Source: Pseudomonadota bacterium
GTDB taxonomy: Bacteria > Pseudomonadota > Gammaproteobacteria > Burkholderiales > Rhodocyclaceae
DNA length: 64,000 nt
Assembly (NCBI GenBank): GCA_018241665.1
Contig: JAFEDK010000008.1
Location: 186,001 to 250,000, forward strand
Direction: 5' to 3'
The notes under the pieces were generated by a model. That model worked only from the letters and a program-made list of their open reading frames with translations. It ran no database searches and was not told where the DNA came from. A program made the translations under genes and the position numbers. Of the stretch, positions 55,621 through 63,888 are shown in pieces. Every line of letters starts with the position of its first letter. The first letter of the stretch is position 1.

Positions 55621-58600
55621 ATGCCCCAACAGGATCCTCACGCTTTTGCCGAGCTCTGTGCCCGCTCAAACTTCAGCTTCCAGACAGGCGCATCCCATCC
55701 GGAAGAGCTCGTCGAGCAGGCCGTGGCGCTCGGCTATACCGCTCTGGCGCTCGCCGACGAATGCTCAATGGCCGGCGTCGTGCGGGCTTACGCGGCCTGG
55801 CAGGCACACAAGGAACGATTGCAGCTGATCGTCGGCACCCGCATCCAGCTTGAGGATGGCCCGCAGCTCGTATTGCTGGCCGAGAACAGGGAAGGTTACG
55901 GCCAGTTGTGCCGCCTCATCAGCCGCGGCCGGCTGGCAACGGAAAAGGGCCAGTACCGGCTGCATCGGCACGATCTGCGGGGCGGTCTCAAGAGTTGCCT
56001 GGCCCTGCTGATTCCGCCGGCCCCCACCTCCGCCACGCTCACGGATGACGCCTGCTGGCTGGCCGCGCTCTTCCCTGGCAGGGCCTGGATCACCGCCCTC
56101 CTCCTGATGGGCGCCGACGACCGCAGCCGGCAAGCGTGGATCGCCGAAGCAGCGCATACCGCCGGCATCCCGGTCGCCAGCACCTGCGCACCACTGATGC
56201 ACCACCCGTCGCGCCAGCCCGTGGCCGATGTGCTGAGCGCCCTGCGCCATCATTGCAGCCTCGACGAGGCCGGCTACCGGCTGGCCGCCAATGCCGAACT
56301 CCACCTGCAGAGCCGACAGCGTCTGACCCGCCGCCACCCGCCGGAGTGGCTGGCCGAAACATTGGTGATCGCCGCCCGCTGCCACTGTCCGCTCGGCGAA
56401 CTGGGCTATGAATACCCGGAGGAAATCGTCCCCCCCGGCGCCACGGCAGGCTCCCATCTGCGCGCACTGGTGGACGCCGGCCTGCACCGCCGCTACCCGC
56501 CAGGCCCGGACGGACAAGATCAGGTTCCGGCAGAAATCCGCGCCCAAACCGACAAGGAACTGACGCTGATCATCGCGCTCCGGTACGAGGCCTTCTTCCT
56601 CACCGTCGAGGACATCGTCCGCTTCGCCCGCAGCAAGAAGATCCTGTGCCAGGGCCGCGGTTCGGCGGCCAACTCGGTGGTGTGCTACGCGCTGGGGATC
56701 ACCGAGGTCAAACCCGAGGACGGGCATCTGCTCTTCGAGCGCTTCGTGTCCAGAGAACGCCGCGAACCACCCGACATCGACGTGGACTTCGAGCACGACC
56801 GACGTGAGGAGATCATCCAGTACATCTACAACAAATACGGCCGGGATCGGGCCGCCCTGGCCGCCACGGTGATCCGCTACCGCCCCCGCAGCGCCCTCCG
56901 TGACGTGGGCCGTGCCCTCGGCTTCGACCTCGGCCAGCTGGAGCAGCTCAGCCGCCGCCTGGCTTGGTGGGACGGCAGCCGGGTGGCGCCGGAACGCCTG
57001 CGCGAAGCGGGCCTGGATCCGGACGCTCAACGCACGCAACGCCTGCTCGAACTCGCCAATACGCTGGTCGGCTTTCCCCGCCATCTGTCTCAACACGTGG
57101 GTGGCTTCGTGATCTCCAGCGGACCGCTGGCCGAACTGGTCCCGGTCGAAAACGCCGCCATGGCCGACCGCACCGTCATCCAGTGGGACAAGGACGACCT
57201 GGAAACCCTAGGGCTGCTGAAAGTGGACGTGCTGGCCCTCGGCATGCTGTCGGCGATCCGCCGCAGCCTGGACCTCATCTCACGCTGGCGTGGCCAGCCC
57301 TTTGCGGTAGCCGACATCCCCCGGGAGCAGGCGCCCGTCTACGACATGCTCTGCGAAGCTGACGCGATGGGCGTCTTTCAGGTGGAATCCCGCGCTCAGA
57401 TGAGCATGCTGCCCCGCCTGAAGCCGCGCACCTACTACGACCTGGTCGTCGAGGTGGCCATCGTCCGCCCGGGGCCGATCCAGGGCGGCATGGTCCATCC
57501 CTACCTGCAGGCGCGGGAAAAGGTGGCCCGCTTGGAACCCATCGACTATCCACGGCCAGAGATCGAGCCGGTCCTGTCCCGCACCTACGGCGTGCCGATC
57601 TTTCAAGAACAGGTCATGCAGCTGGCGATGGTCGCCGCCGGCTTCAGCCCCGGCGACGCCGACCAACTGCGCCGCTCGATGGGTGCCTGGGGACGCAAGG
57701 GCGACCTGCAGCACTACCAGGAACGCCTGACGGCCGGCATGCTCGATCGCGATTACCCACGGGAATTCGCCGAAGCGCTGTGCCGGCAGATCCAGGGCTT
57801 CGGCAGCTATGGTTTCCCGGAATCCCATGCGGCCAGCTTCGCACTGCTGGTCTATGTTTCCGCCTGGCTCAAACGTTTCGAGCCGGCGGCCTTCCTGTGC
57901 GGCCTGCTCAACAGCCAGCCGATGGGCTTCTATGGGCCGTCCCAGCTGATCCAGGACGCCCGTCGCCACCATGTCGAAGTCCGGCCGGCCGATGTCGGCG
58001 CCAGCGACTGGGAATGCACGCAGGAGCCTTCAAGCAGCGCCGCGGACATCCCCGCCGCCCGCCTCGGCCTTCGCCTCGTCAAGGGCTTCAATGCCACTGC
58101 CGCAGAGCGCATCGTCGTTGCCAGGCAGGATGGCGCCTTCCTGTCGGTGGACGATCTGACACGCCGGGCCAGTCTCGATCCCGCAGAACTCCGGGCACTC
58201 GCCTCCGCCGGCGCCCTCGCCAGTCTGGCCGGCCACCGGCGCCAAGCCTGGTGGGACGCCAGCGGCGCCCAGACCGCCCCAGGCCTGCTCCACCAGGCGC
58301 CGCTGGCGGACGACCGGCTCGCCCTGTCCGCCCCCAGCGAAACCCAGAACCTGATCGCCGACTATGCACGCCTGGGCTTCAGCTTGGGCCGCCACCCGCT
58401 GGTATTCCTGCGCGCCAGCTTACGGGCCGAGCGCTTCCTGACCGCGGCGGAAATCTCCAACTGCCCGGACCGCAAGCTGGCCCGAGCGGCCGGCATCGTC
58501 ACCTGCCGCCAGCGCCCCGGCACCGCCAAGGGCACGATGTTCGTCACCATCGAAGACGAAACCGGCTGGATCAACGTCATCATCCGGCCCGAACTCCTGG

Positions 58601-58755
58601 AGGCCGAAAGACGCATCCTGCTCGGCACCAGCCTGCTTGGCGTCTATGGGCAGATCGTCCGCCAGGACAAGGTGGTACATCTGCACGCAAAACGGGTCGT
58701 TGACCGCTCCCCACTGCTGGGCCAGCTCGCTCCCAGGAGCCGGGATTTTCATTGA
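55621..58755 (+). CDS. dnaE2: Error-prone DNA polymerase DnaE2 (ImuC)
   Basis: 1044 aa. The N-terminal PHP domain begins FAELCARSNFSFQTGASHPE, the degenerate DnaE2 form. The polymerase core has GRGSAANSVVCYALG and the catalytic PDIDVDFEHDRREEI (residues 384-398). QVMQLAMVAAGFSPGDADQL and the C-terminal OB fold (GTMFVTIEDETGWINVII) follow. DnaE2 carries out SOS mutagenesis with ImuA and ImuB. Those genes are not next to it here. The ATG just after the LexA box has no Shine-Dalgarno, suggesting a leaderless or near-leaderless transcript. A later start would cut into the conserved PHP region. Confidence 0.95.
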   Translation: MPQQDPHAFAELCARSNFSFQTGASHPEELVEQAVALGYTALALADECSMAGVVRAYAAWQAHKERLQLIVGTRIQLEDGPQLVLLAENREGYGQLCRLISRGRLATEKGQYRLHRHDLRGGLKSCLALLIPPAPTSATLTDDACWLAALFPGRAWITALLLMGADDRSRQAWIAEAAHTAGIPVASTCAPLMHHPSRQPVADVLSALRHHCSLDEAGYRLAANAELHLQSRQRLTRRHPPEWLAETLVIAARCHCPLGELGYEYPEEIVPPGATAGSHLRALVDAGLHRRYPPGPDGQDQVPAEIRAQTDKELTLIIALRYEAFFLTVEDIVRFARSKKILCQGRGSAANSVVCYALGITEVKPEDGHLLFERFVSRERREPPDIDVDFEHDRREEIIQYIYNKYGRDRAALAATVIRYRPRSALRDVGRALGFDLGQLEQLSRRLAWWDGSRVAPERLREAGLDPDAQRTQRLLELANTLVGFPRHLSQHVGGFVISSGPLAELVPVENAAMADRTVIQWDKDDLETLGLLKVDVLALGMLSAIRRSLDLISRWRGQPFAVADIPREQAPVYDMLCEADAMGVFQVESRAQMSMLPRLKPRTYYDLVVEVAIVRPGPIQGGMVHPYLQAREKVARLEPIDYPRPEIEPVLSRTYGVPIFQEQVMQLAMVAAGFSPGDADQLRRSMGAWGRKGDLQHYQERLTAGMLDRDYPREFAEALCRQIQGFGSYGFPESHAASFALLVYVSAWLKRFEPAAFLCGLLNSQPMGFYGPSQLIQDARRHHVEVRPADVGASDWECTQEPSSSAADIPAARLGLRLVKGFNATAAERIVVARQDGAFLSVDDLTRRASLDPAELRALASAGALASLAGHRRQAWWDASGAQTAPGLLHQAPLADDRLALSAPSETQNLIADYARLGFSLGRHPLVFLRASLRAERFLTAAEISNCPDRKLARAAGIVTCRQRPGTAKGTMFVTIEDETGWINVIIRPELLEAERRILLGTSLLGVYGQIVRQDKVVHLHAKRVVDRSPLLGQLAPRSRDFH

Positions 58756-58818
58756 ATCCTGCGGCTGTTCCACGGTCTCAGGCATACATACCAATTCCCA
58801 CCGCCCTCGGAGTCCTCC

Positions 58819-59466
58819 ATGCGTCTTCGTTTCCTGCCCGTGCTGACGCTTTGCACGTGCATTTTCCTGCTCTCCGGCTGCGCGACCAGCACCATCCAAT
58901 CCAGTTGGCGGGATGCAGGCACACCCGCCGCCATTCCTCACAAAATTGCAGTCTTCGTATCTGCGAAGGACGACGACAACCTGCGCAAAATGGCCGAGAA
59001 CCGGATCGTCCAGCGCATGCCCAGGAGCGTGCAAGCCAGCGCCGGACATCTGCTTGAACTGGCGCCCACACCCGAAGCCGATAACATTCGACAGCGCCTG
59101 GTAGCCGGGGGGTTCGACACCGCTCTGGTCGCGCGCCTGGTGTCCGTAGACAAGTCGCAGACCATCGTCCCCCCGCAAACCCGCTTCGGGCCCGACCCCT
59201 TGTTCTGGCGGATGGGGCCTTCCTATCGGCCCTACTACAGCCCCTTCCTCACCTACTACCCGTACACCTACGAAACCCCCGGCTACACCGTCGAGACCAC
59301 CCGGGTCGTCGTCGAGACCCTGCTGTACCGATTGCCTGACGCCAAGCCGGTGTGGTCGGCAGTCACCGAATCCATCAATCCGGAGTCTTCCATCCGCCTC
59401 GTGGACGAGCTGATCGACCTGCTCGGCAAACGCCTCAAGGAAGAAAGACTGCTTCCCCCCGACTAA
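58819..59466 (+). CDS. DUF4136-like lipoprotein
   Basis: 215 aa. The lipobox is LLSGC (Cys21). The mature protein begins ATSTIQSSWRDAGTPAAIPH, a pattern of DUF4136-like lipoproteins (Ser/Trp motif and KIAVFVSAKDDDNLRKMAEN). A Tyr/Pro-rich loop (RPYYSPFLTYYPYTYETPGY, about 136-155) and ETLLYRLPDAKPVWSAVTES follow. Function unknown. GGAG lies 8-9 bases upstream of the ATG. It lies 63 bases after dnaE2 and could share its transcript, but no link in function is known. Confidence 0.7.
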   Translation: MRLRFLPVLTLCTCIFLLSGCATSTIQSSWRDAGTPAAIPHKIAVFVSAKDDDNLRKMAENRIVQRMPRSVQASAGHLLELAPTPEADNIRQRLVAGGFDTALVARLVSVDKSQTIVPPQTRFGPDPLFWRMGPSYRPYYSPFLTYYPYTYETPGYTVETTRVVVETLLYRLPDAKPVWSAVTESINPESSIRLVDELIDLLGKRLKEERLLPPD

Positions 59467-59553
59467 AAAGTCCCACCCCCCTCTCTCCGGACGACATAAA
59501 ACACCCCTATTCGGGTCAGGGGCATTGACCATTTCGGGTACCAGCCTTAATAT

Positions 59554-59596
59554 AGGATTAATTCTCATTTGCGAATGAATCCTATCCTTCATTCGC
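59554..59596. promoter_or_regulatory. Overlapping inverted repeats and possible Fur site
   Basis: GCGAATGAA (59571-59579) and TTCATTCGC (59588-59596) form a perfect 9-base inverted repeat. It overlaps a second one: AGGATTAATTC (59554-59564) with GAATGAATCCT (59573-59583), 10 of 11 pairs. On the minus strand AAATGAGAATTAAT resembles half of a Fur box. The element lies 115-157 bases before the peroxidase gene. Confidence 0.5.
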
Positions 59597-59710
59597 ACAC
59601 AAGCCAGCCACGCGGTTCGTTTCGCCCAGCCAGCCAGTGAAGAGGAGACAACCTGCCGGCTTCCATGCCGCCCAGGTTCATCGCCGACGCCGACTGACTG
59701 GAGCCCTTCG

Positions 59711-60904
59711 ATGCACCGCCTCGCCCGGATTACCCTATCCCTGTCCATGACTCTGCTGCTCGCAGCCTGTGGTGGAGGTGGAGGAGGAAGCAGCGGGGGA
59801 AGCGGCACAAACACCGCGGCGAGCGACCTGTCCGCAGCCGCCCAGCTCGGCGAAAAGCTGTTCAACGACCCTCTCCTGTCGAGCACCGGCGCCATGTCCT
59901 GCGCCACCTGCCACGTCAAGGCCAACCACTACGCTGCCACAGACAGCCGCTCTGTGCCCGCCGGTGCGGATGCTGGCCATGAAGCCGGACGCCAGGCCCC
60001 GTCGCTCAAGTACCTCAAGTTCAACACCGCCTTCTACTTCGCCAAGGACGGCACGCCGACCGGTGGCTTCACCTGGGATGGCCGCGCCAACACCCTCGGC
60101 GACCAAGCTTCGGGCCCTCTCCTCAACCCGAACGAGATGGCCAACACCAGCGCCGACGACGTGGTGGCCAAGCTCAAGCGCTCCGCCAATGCCGCGGAAT
60201 TCATGAAGGTCTTCGGCAGCGACATCTTCAGCCGTCCTGCCGACGCTTTCGCCCGTCTGCAATACGCGCTCCAGCAGTACCAACTGGAAGACGCCGATTT
60301 CGCCCCGTTCAGCAGCAAGTTCGACCTGTGGCTCGCCGGCAAGGTCCAGCTCACCGACGCGGAGATGCGTGGCTGGGCCCTGTTCAACGACCCGAACAAG
60401 GGCAACTGCACCGCCTGCCACGTGGGCACTGCAGCGGACGGCCATCCCCCCCTGTTCACCGACTTCACCTACGACACGCTCGGTGTGCCCCGCAACATGG
60501 ACATCACCGCCAACGCCGACGCCAGCTACTACGATCTCGGCCTGTGCGGCCCGGTCCGTGCGGACCAGACCAGCCGCACCGACCTGTGCGGCGCCTTCCG
60601 CGTGCCGACCCTGCGCAACATCGCCAAGACCGGCCCCTACTTCCACAACGGCGCCCTCAAAACCCTCACCGATGCGGTCCGCTTCTACGTCCGTCGCGAC
60701 ACCAACCCCGAGGAGTGGTACCCCACGGACGCCAGCGGCACGGTGCAGAAGTTCAACGACCTGCCCACCGCCTACCGCAAGAACGTGAATACCCTCGAGG
60801 TGCCGTACAACCGGAAGCCCGGTGATACCCCGGCCCTGACCGAGAGCGAGATCGCCGACCTGGTGAGCTTCCTGAACACGCTGACCGATGGCTACGCCCC
60901 CTGA
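59711..60904 (+). CDS. Di-haem cytochrome c peroxidase/MauG-like lipoprotein
   Basis: 397 aa. The lipobox is LLAAC (Cys20), followed by a Gly/Ser-rich linker (GGGGGGSSGGSG). Two haem c motifs are at C64-ATCH and C233-TACH. The region AFYFAKDGTPTGGFTWDGRA and NPNEMAN fits the bacterial peroxidase/MauG family, as do FRVPTLRNIAKTGPYFHNGA and the C-terminal LVSFLNTLTDGY. It is probably anchored to the outer membrane facing the periplasm. Whether it reduces peroxide or oxidises another substrate is unknown. It is the first gene of the terminal redox cluster and sits 50 bases before the porin gene. Confidence 0.9.
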   Translation: MHRLARITLSLSMTLLLAACGGGGGGSSGGSGTNTAASDLSAAAQLGEKLFNDPLLSSTGAMSCATCHVKANHYAATDSRSVPAGADAGHEAGRQAPSLKYLKFNTAFYFAKDGTPTGGFTWDGRANTLGDQASGPLLNPNEMANTSADDVVAKLKRSANAAEFMKVFGSDIFSRPADAFARLQYALQQYQLEDADFAPFSSKFDLWLAGKVQLTDAEMRGWALFNDPNKGNCTACHVGTAADGHPPLFTDFTYDTLGVPRNMDITANADASYYDLGLCGPVRADQTSRTDLCGAFRVPTLRNIAKTGPYFHNGALKTLTDAVRFYVRRDTNPEEWYPTDASGTVQKFNDLPTAYRKNVNTLEVPYNRKPGDTPALTESEIADLVSFLNTLTDGYAP

Positions 60905-60954
60905 ACCGATACCGATTTCCACATTGAAGCCTGCTTGCTGATTCCGGAGAAACG

Positions 60955-62313
60955 ATGATGAAGAGCACCCCGATCTGCCTGGCCCTCGCGGCCCTGTTTG
61001 CCACCGGCAGCGCTCATGCCGCAACCGACACCGAACTCATGGCCAGGCTCGAACGCCTTGCGGCCGAACTTGAAGCCGTCAAGGCCGAACTGAAGACCGT
61101 CAAGGCCCAGGCAACGGCCAGCCAGGCCCCTGTTGCAGCCGCCGCCCCTGCGGCTCCGGCTCCGGCACCGGTTGCCGTCCCGAGCCCTGCCGCGGCACCT
61201 GCCCAGGCCTATCAGGCGCCCCTGGCCGTCAGCAGCTCCAGTGGCCAGACCAGCTTCTTCGGTTACGGCGAAGTCAATTACAACCGCCCCTTCCGCGACC
61301 AGAGCAACACCAAGATGGATGTACGCCGGGCGGTGATCGGCATCACGCACCAAGCCTCGGAGCGGACCCGCATCGTCACCGAATTCGAGTTCGAGCACGC
61401 CATCGCCTCGGCCGACGACCAAGGTGAAGTCGAGGTCGAGCAGATCTACGTAGAACACCGCCTCAACGACAACGTCGGCCTGAAGGGCGGCCTGTTCCTG
61501 ATCCCCCTCGGCTTCATGAACCTGAGCCACGAGCCGACCTCCTACTACGGCGTGGAACGCAACTTCGTCGAGACGGCCATCATCCCGACCACCTGGCGCG
61601 AGGTCGGCATGTCCGCCTTCGGCGTGACAGATGCCGGCCTGCGCTGGGATGTCGGCCTCACCAGCGGCTTCGACCTCAACAAGTGGGACGGCACCAGCAC
61701 CGAAGGCAAGGAGTCGCCCCTCGGCGCCCTGCACCAGGAAGGCCAGCTCGCCAAGGCCAACAACCTGTCGGCCTACGGCGCCGTCAGCTGGCGCGGCACG
61801 CCCGGCCTGGACGTAGGCGCTGGCGTGTTCTCCGGCAAGGTTTCCCACAAGAACACCGCAGCCGACAGCACCAAGGCCGGCCTGTATGCCCCTGACGCCC
61901 GCGTGACCCTGTGGGATACCCACGCGCGCTGGACGCCTGGCAAGTGGGACCTGTCCGCCCTGTATGCCCGCGGCACCATCACCGACACCAGCCAGTTCAA
62001 CCTGCAGTTCGCCGGCGGCACCCTGGTGCCCAAGTCCTTCTACGGCTGGTATACCCAGGCCGCGTACAAACTGTGGGAAGGCGGCGAATATCGTCTGAGC
62101 CCCTTCGCGCGTTACGAGGTGTTCAACACGGCGGCCAACTACGCCGCCATGCCGGCAGGCCTGGAAACCGACTCCCAGCGTGACGAGAAGGTTGTCACCG
62201 TCGGAGCCAACCTGCGTGTCGGCGACAACGTGGTGCTGAAGGCCGACGTGCAGCGCTTCCAGCTGGACCGCACCCGGGATCGCCTGAACCTGGGTATCGG
62301 CTACCAGTTCTGA
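60955..62313 (+). CDS. OprP/OprO-like outer-membrane porin
   Basis: 452 aa. The signal peptide MMKSTPICLALAALFATGSA ends near HAA. A coiled coil (TELMARLERLAAELEAVKAEL) and an Ala/Pro-rich linker (about residues 55-85) precede the barrel. GYGEVNYNRPFRDQSNTKMD, YVEHRLNDNVGLKGGLFLIP and the terminal LNLGIGYQF (C-terminal Phe) are typical of phosphate- or anion-selective porins. The substrate is unknown. AGAAACG lies before the ATG. It is the second gene of the cluster. Confidence 0.85.
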   Translation: MMKSTPICLALAALFATGSAHAATDTELMARLERLAAELEAVKAELKTVKAQATASQAPVAAAAPAAPAPAPVAVPSPAAAPAQAYQAPLAVSSSSGQTSFFGYGEVNYNRPFRDQSNTKMDVRRAVIGITHQASERTRIVTEFEFEHAIASADDQGEVEVEQIYVEHRLNDNVGLKGGLFLIPLGFMNLSHEPTSYYGVERNFVETAIIPTTWREVGMSAFGVTDAGLRWDVGLTSGFDLNKWDGTSTEGKESPLGALHQEGQLAKANNLSAYGAVSWRGTPGLDVGAGVFSGKVSHKNTAADSTKAGLYAPDARVTLWDTHARWTPGKWDLSALYARGTITDTSQFNLQFAGGTLVPKSFYGWYTQAAYKLWEGGEYRLSPFARYEVFNTAANYAAMPAGLETDSQRDEKVVTVGANLRVGDNVVLKADVQRFQLDRTRDRLNLGIGYQF

Positions 62314-62343
62314 TCCGAAGGCGGACGCGGTATCCTCCACCCT

Positions 62344-62372
62344 GCCCGGCGGCTCTCCCCGACCCGCCGGGC
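62344..62372 (+). terminator. Possible attenuating hairpin after the porin
   Basis: GCCCGGCGG pairs perfectly with CCGCCGGGC (62364-62372). TTTGTGCTTT follows, a weak T-rich tail. It may partly terminate the transcript between the porin and the FMN-binding gene rather than end it. Confidence 0.5.
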
Positions 62373-62395
62373 TTTGTGCTTTCAACGAAGGAACA

Positions 62396-62965
62396 ATGAT
62401 GAGCAAGTCCTGTGACAGCTGGAGCACGGTCTCCCTGGTCAGCCTGGCCAGCGCCGGCCTGAGCGCTCTCTGTCCGCCCACCGTCGAGGCCGCCCAGTAT
62501 CTGAGCGTCGAGCAGGCCGAAAAAGCCGCCTTTCCCGAGGCTGACCGTTTCGATGCACGCGTGCTGCGCCTGACGCCCGAGCAACTCCGGAGTCTCGACG
62601 CCGTCGCCAGCGTGCGTCAGCGCGGCGAGGTCCGTCAGATCGAAGCCTGGGCCGGCAGCAAGCTGCTCGGCACCCTGTATGTGGACGACGTACTTGGCAA
62701 GGTCGAATGGGTGACCTATGCCGTGGCAATCGGTGCCGATGGCGCCGTCCGCTCCCTGGAGATTCTCGAGTACCGCGAAACCCACGGCTACGAAGTCCGC
62801 ACACCCAGCTGGCGCAAGCAGTTCGCCGGGCGCCGCCTGGAGACGCCCTTCCACTTCGGTGACGACATCAAGAACATCAGCGGCGCCACCCTGTCCTGCT
62901 CCCACCTCACCGCCGGCGTTCAGCGCCTGCTGGCACTGCATGCCCAACTGACCAAGTCACGATGA
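62396..62965 (+). CDS. Exported FMN-binding domain protein
   Basis: 189 aa. The first about 33 residues look like a signal peptide (SLVSLASAGLSALCPPTVEA). The FMN-binding domain has RVLRLTPEQL and KLLGTLYVDDVLGKVEWVTY and ends in the flavinylation motif D-IKNISGATLS (residues 157-167), in which Thr165 is expected to take FMN from ApbE. It probably carries electrons in the periplasm. AAGGAAC precedes the ATG. Its 3' end overlaps apbE by 4 bases. Confidence 0.85.
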   Translation: MMSKSCDSWSTVSLVSLASAGLSALCPPTVEAAQYLSVEQAEKAAFPEADRFDARVLRLTPEQLRSLDAVASVRQRGEVRQIEAWAGSKLLGTLYVDDVLGKVEWVTYAVAIGADGAVRSLEILEYRETHGYEVRTPSWRKQFAGRRLETPFHFGDDIKNISGATLSCSHLTAGVQRLLALHAQLTKSR

Positions 62966-63888
62966 GCAGTTGCTCCTTGCGACGGATCCGTCCGTGGCTG
63001 GGGACTTATGTCCATATCGACGTGACGGCGCCTGATTCACACCGCGCGGCGCTATCCGTAGAGGCGGCCTTCGAGGCCATCGCCATCGTTCACCAAGCCA
63101 TGAGCTTCCATTCGCCGGACAGCGAGCTTTCCCGCCTGAATCGGGAAGCCCATCTGCGCCCTGTGAGCGTGGGCGTCCATACCCGGGCAGTCCTGCTGGC
63201 CGCCCGACGCTTTGCACAGCTGTCCGGCGGTCTCTTCGACCCTACGGTGGCCCCGGCACTGGTACGGCATCAGTTTCTGCCCACCCCGACGGCGCCCGCA
63301 GCCAACCAGGAAGCAAGCTGGGAAGACATCGAAATCGATAAGGACGGTCAGGTATTTTTCCGGCGTCCACTGTGGATGGACCTGGGCGGTATCGCCAAGG
63401 GCTACGCCGTCGACCAGGCCATTGATGCTTTAAAGGATTACGGTGTGCTGGAGGCATGCGTGAATGCAGGGGGCGATCTCCGTCATTTCAGCCGCCAGGG
63501 ACTACGCCATCCTCTGGTGGTTCGTCACCCGGGCGATGCGTCGCGGTCCATCCCCCTCGGCCACATCGCCAACAAGGCTGTTGCCAGCTCCGGCGACTTC
63601 GTTCTCGGCCGCCGCGGAAGTGAGATCGACACCTCGCCCATTGTCGATCCCCGCCACGGCGTTGCAAAATGCCGCCCGCGCAGCGTAACCGTCATTGCCG
63701 ATAGCTGCTGCACCGCAGACGCACTGACCAAGATCGTCAGCCTGCTTGGCCAGGATGCCAGCCCCTTGCTGGCCGAACTGGGCGCCAGCGCCGCCATCAT
63801 CGAGGCGCCCGACACCCTTCACGCCAGTTCCGGCTTCTGGTCCGCGCTGGGCCACGAGGCCTCCCCAGGACACGCCCCCCATGCATGA
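62962..63888 (+). CDS. apbE: FAD:protein FMN transferase (ApbE)
   Basis: 308 aa. MSFHSPDSELSRLNREA, FDPTVAPALV, DLGGIAKGYAVDQAID (residues 140-155), NAGGDLR (168-174) and the metal-binding TADALTK region are ApbE hallmarks. It attaches FMN to Thr in substrate proteins. Directly coupled to the FMN-binding gene, its evident target. No signal peptide or lipobox is seen, whereas most ApbE proteins are exported. The stop overlaps the next gene by 8 bases. Confidence 0.92.
   Translation: MSSCSLRRIRPWLGTYVHIDVTAPDSHRAALSVEAAFEAIAIVHQAMSFHSPDSELSRLNREAHLRPVSVGVHTRAVLLAARRFAQLSGGLFDPTVAPALVRHQFLPTPTAPAANQEASWEDIEIDKDGQVFFRRPLWMDLGGIAKGYAVDQAIDALKDYGVLEACVNAGGDLRHFSRQGLRHPLVVRHPGDASRSIPLGHIANKAVASSGDFVLGRRGSEIDTSPIVDPRHGVAKCRPRSVTVIADSCCTADALTKIVSLLGQDASPLLAELGASAAIIEAPDTLHASSGFWSALGHEASPGHAPHA

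Noticed and set aside
58420-59925. Minus-strand open frame of 501 codons opposite dnaE2 and the lipoprotein gene
   Set aside because: No family features, and it crosses the intergenic region and three real plus-strand genes.
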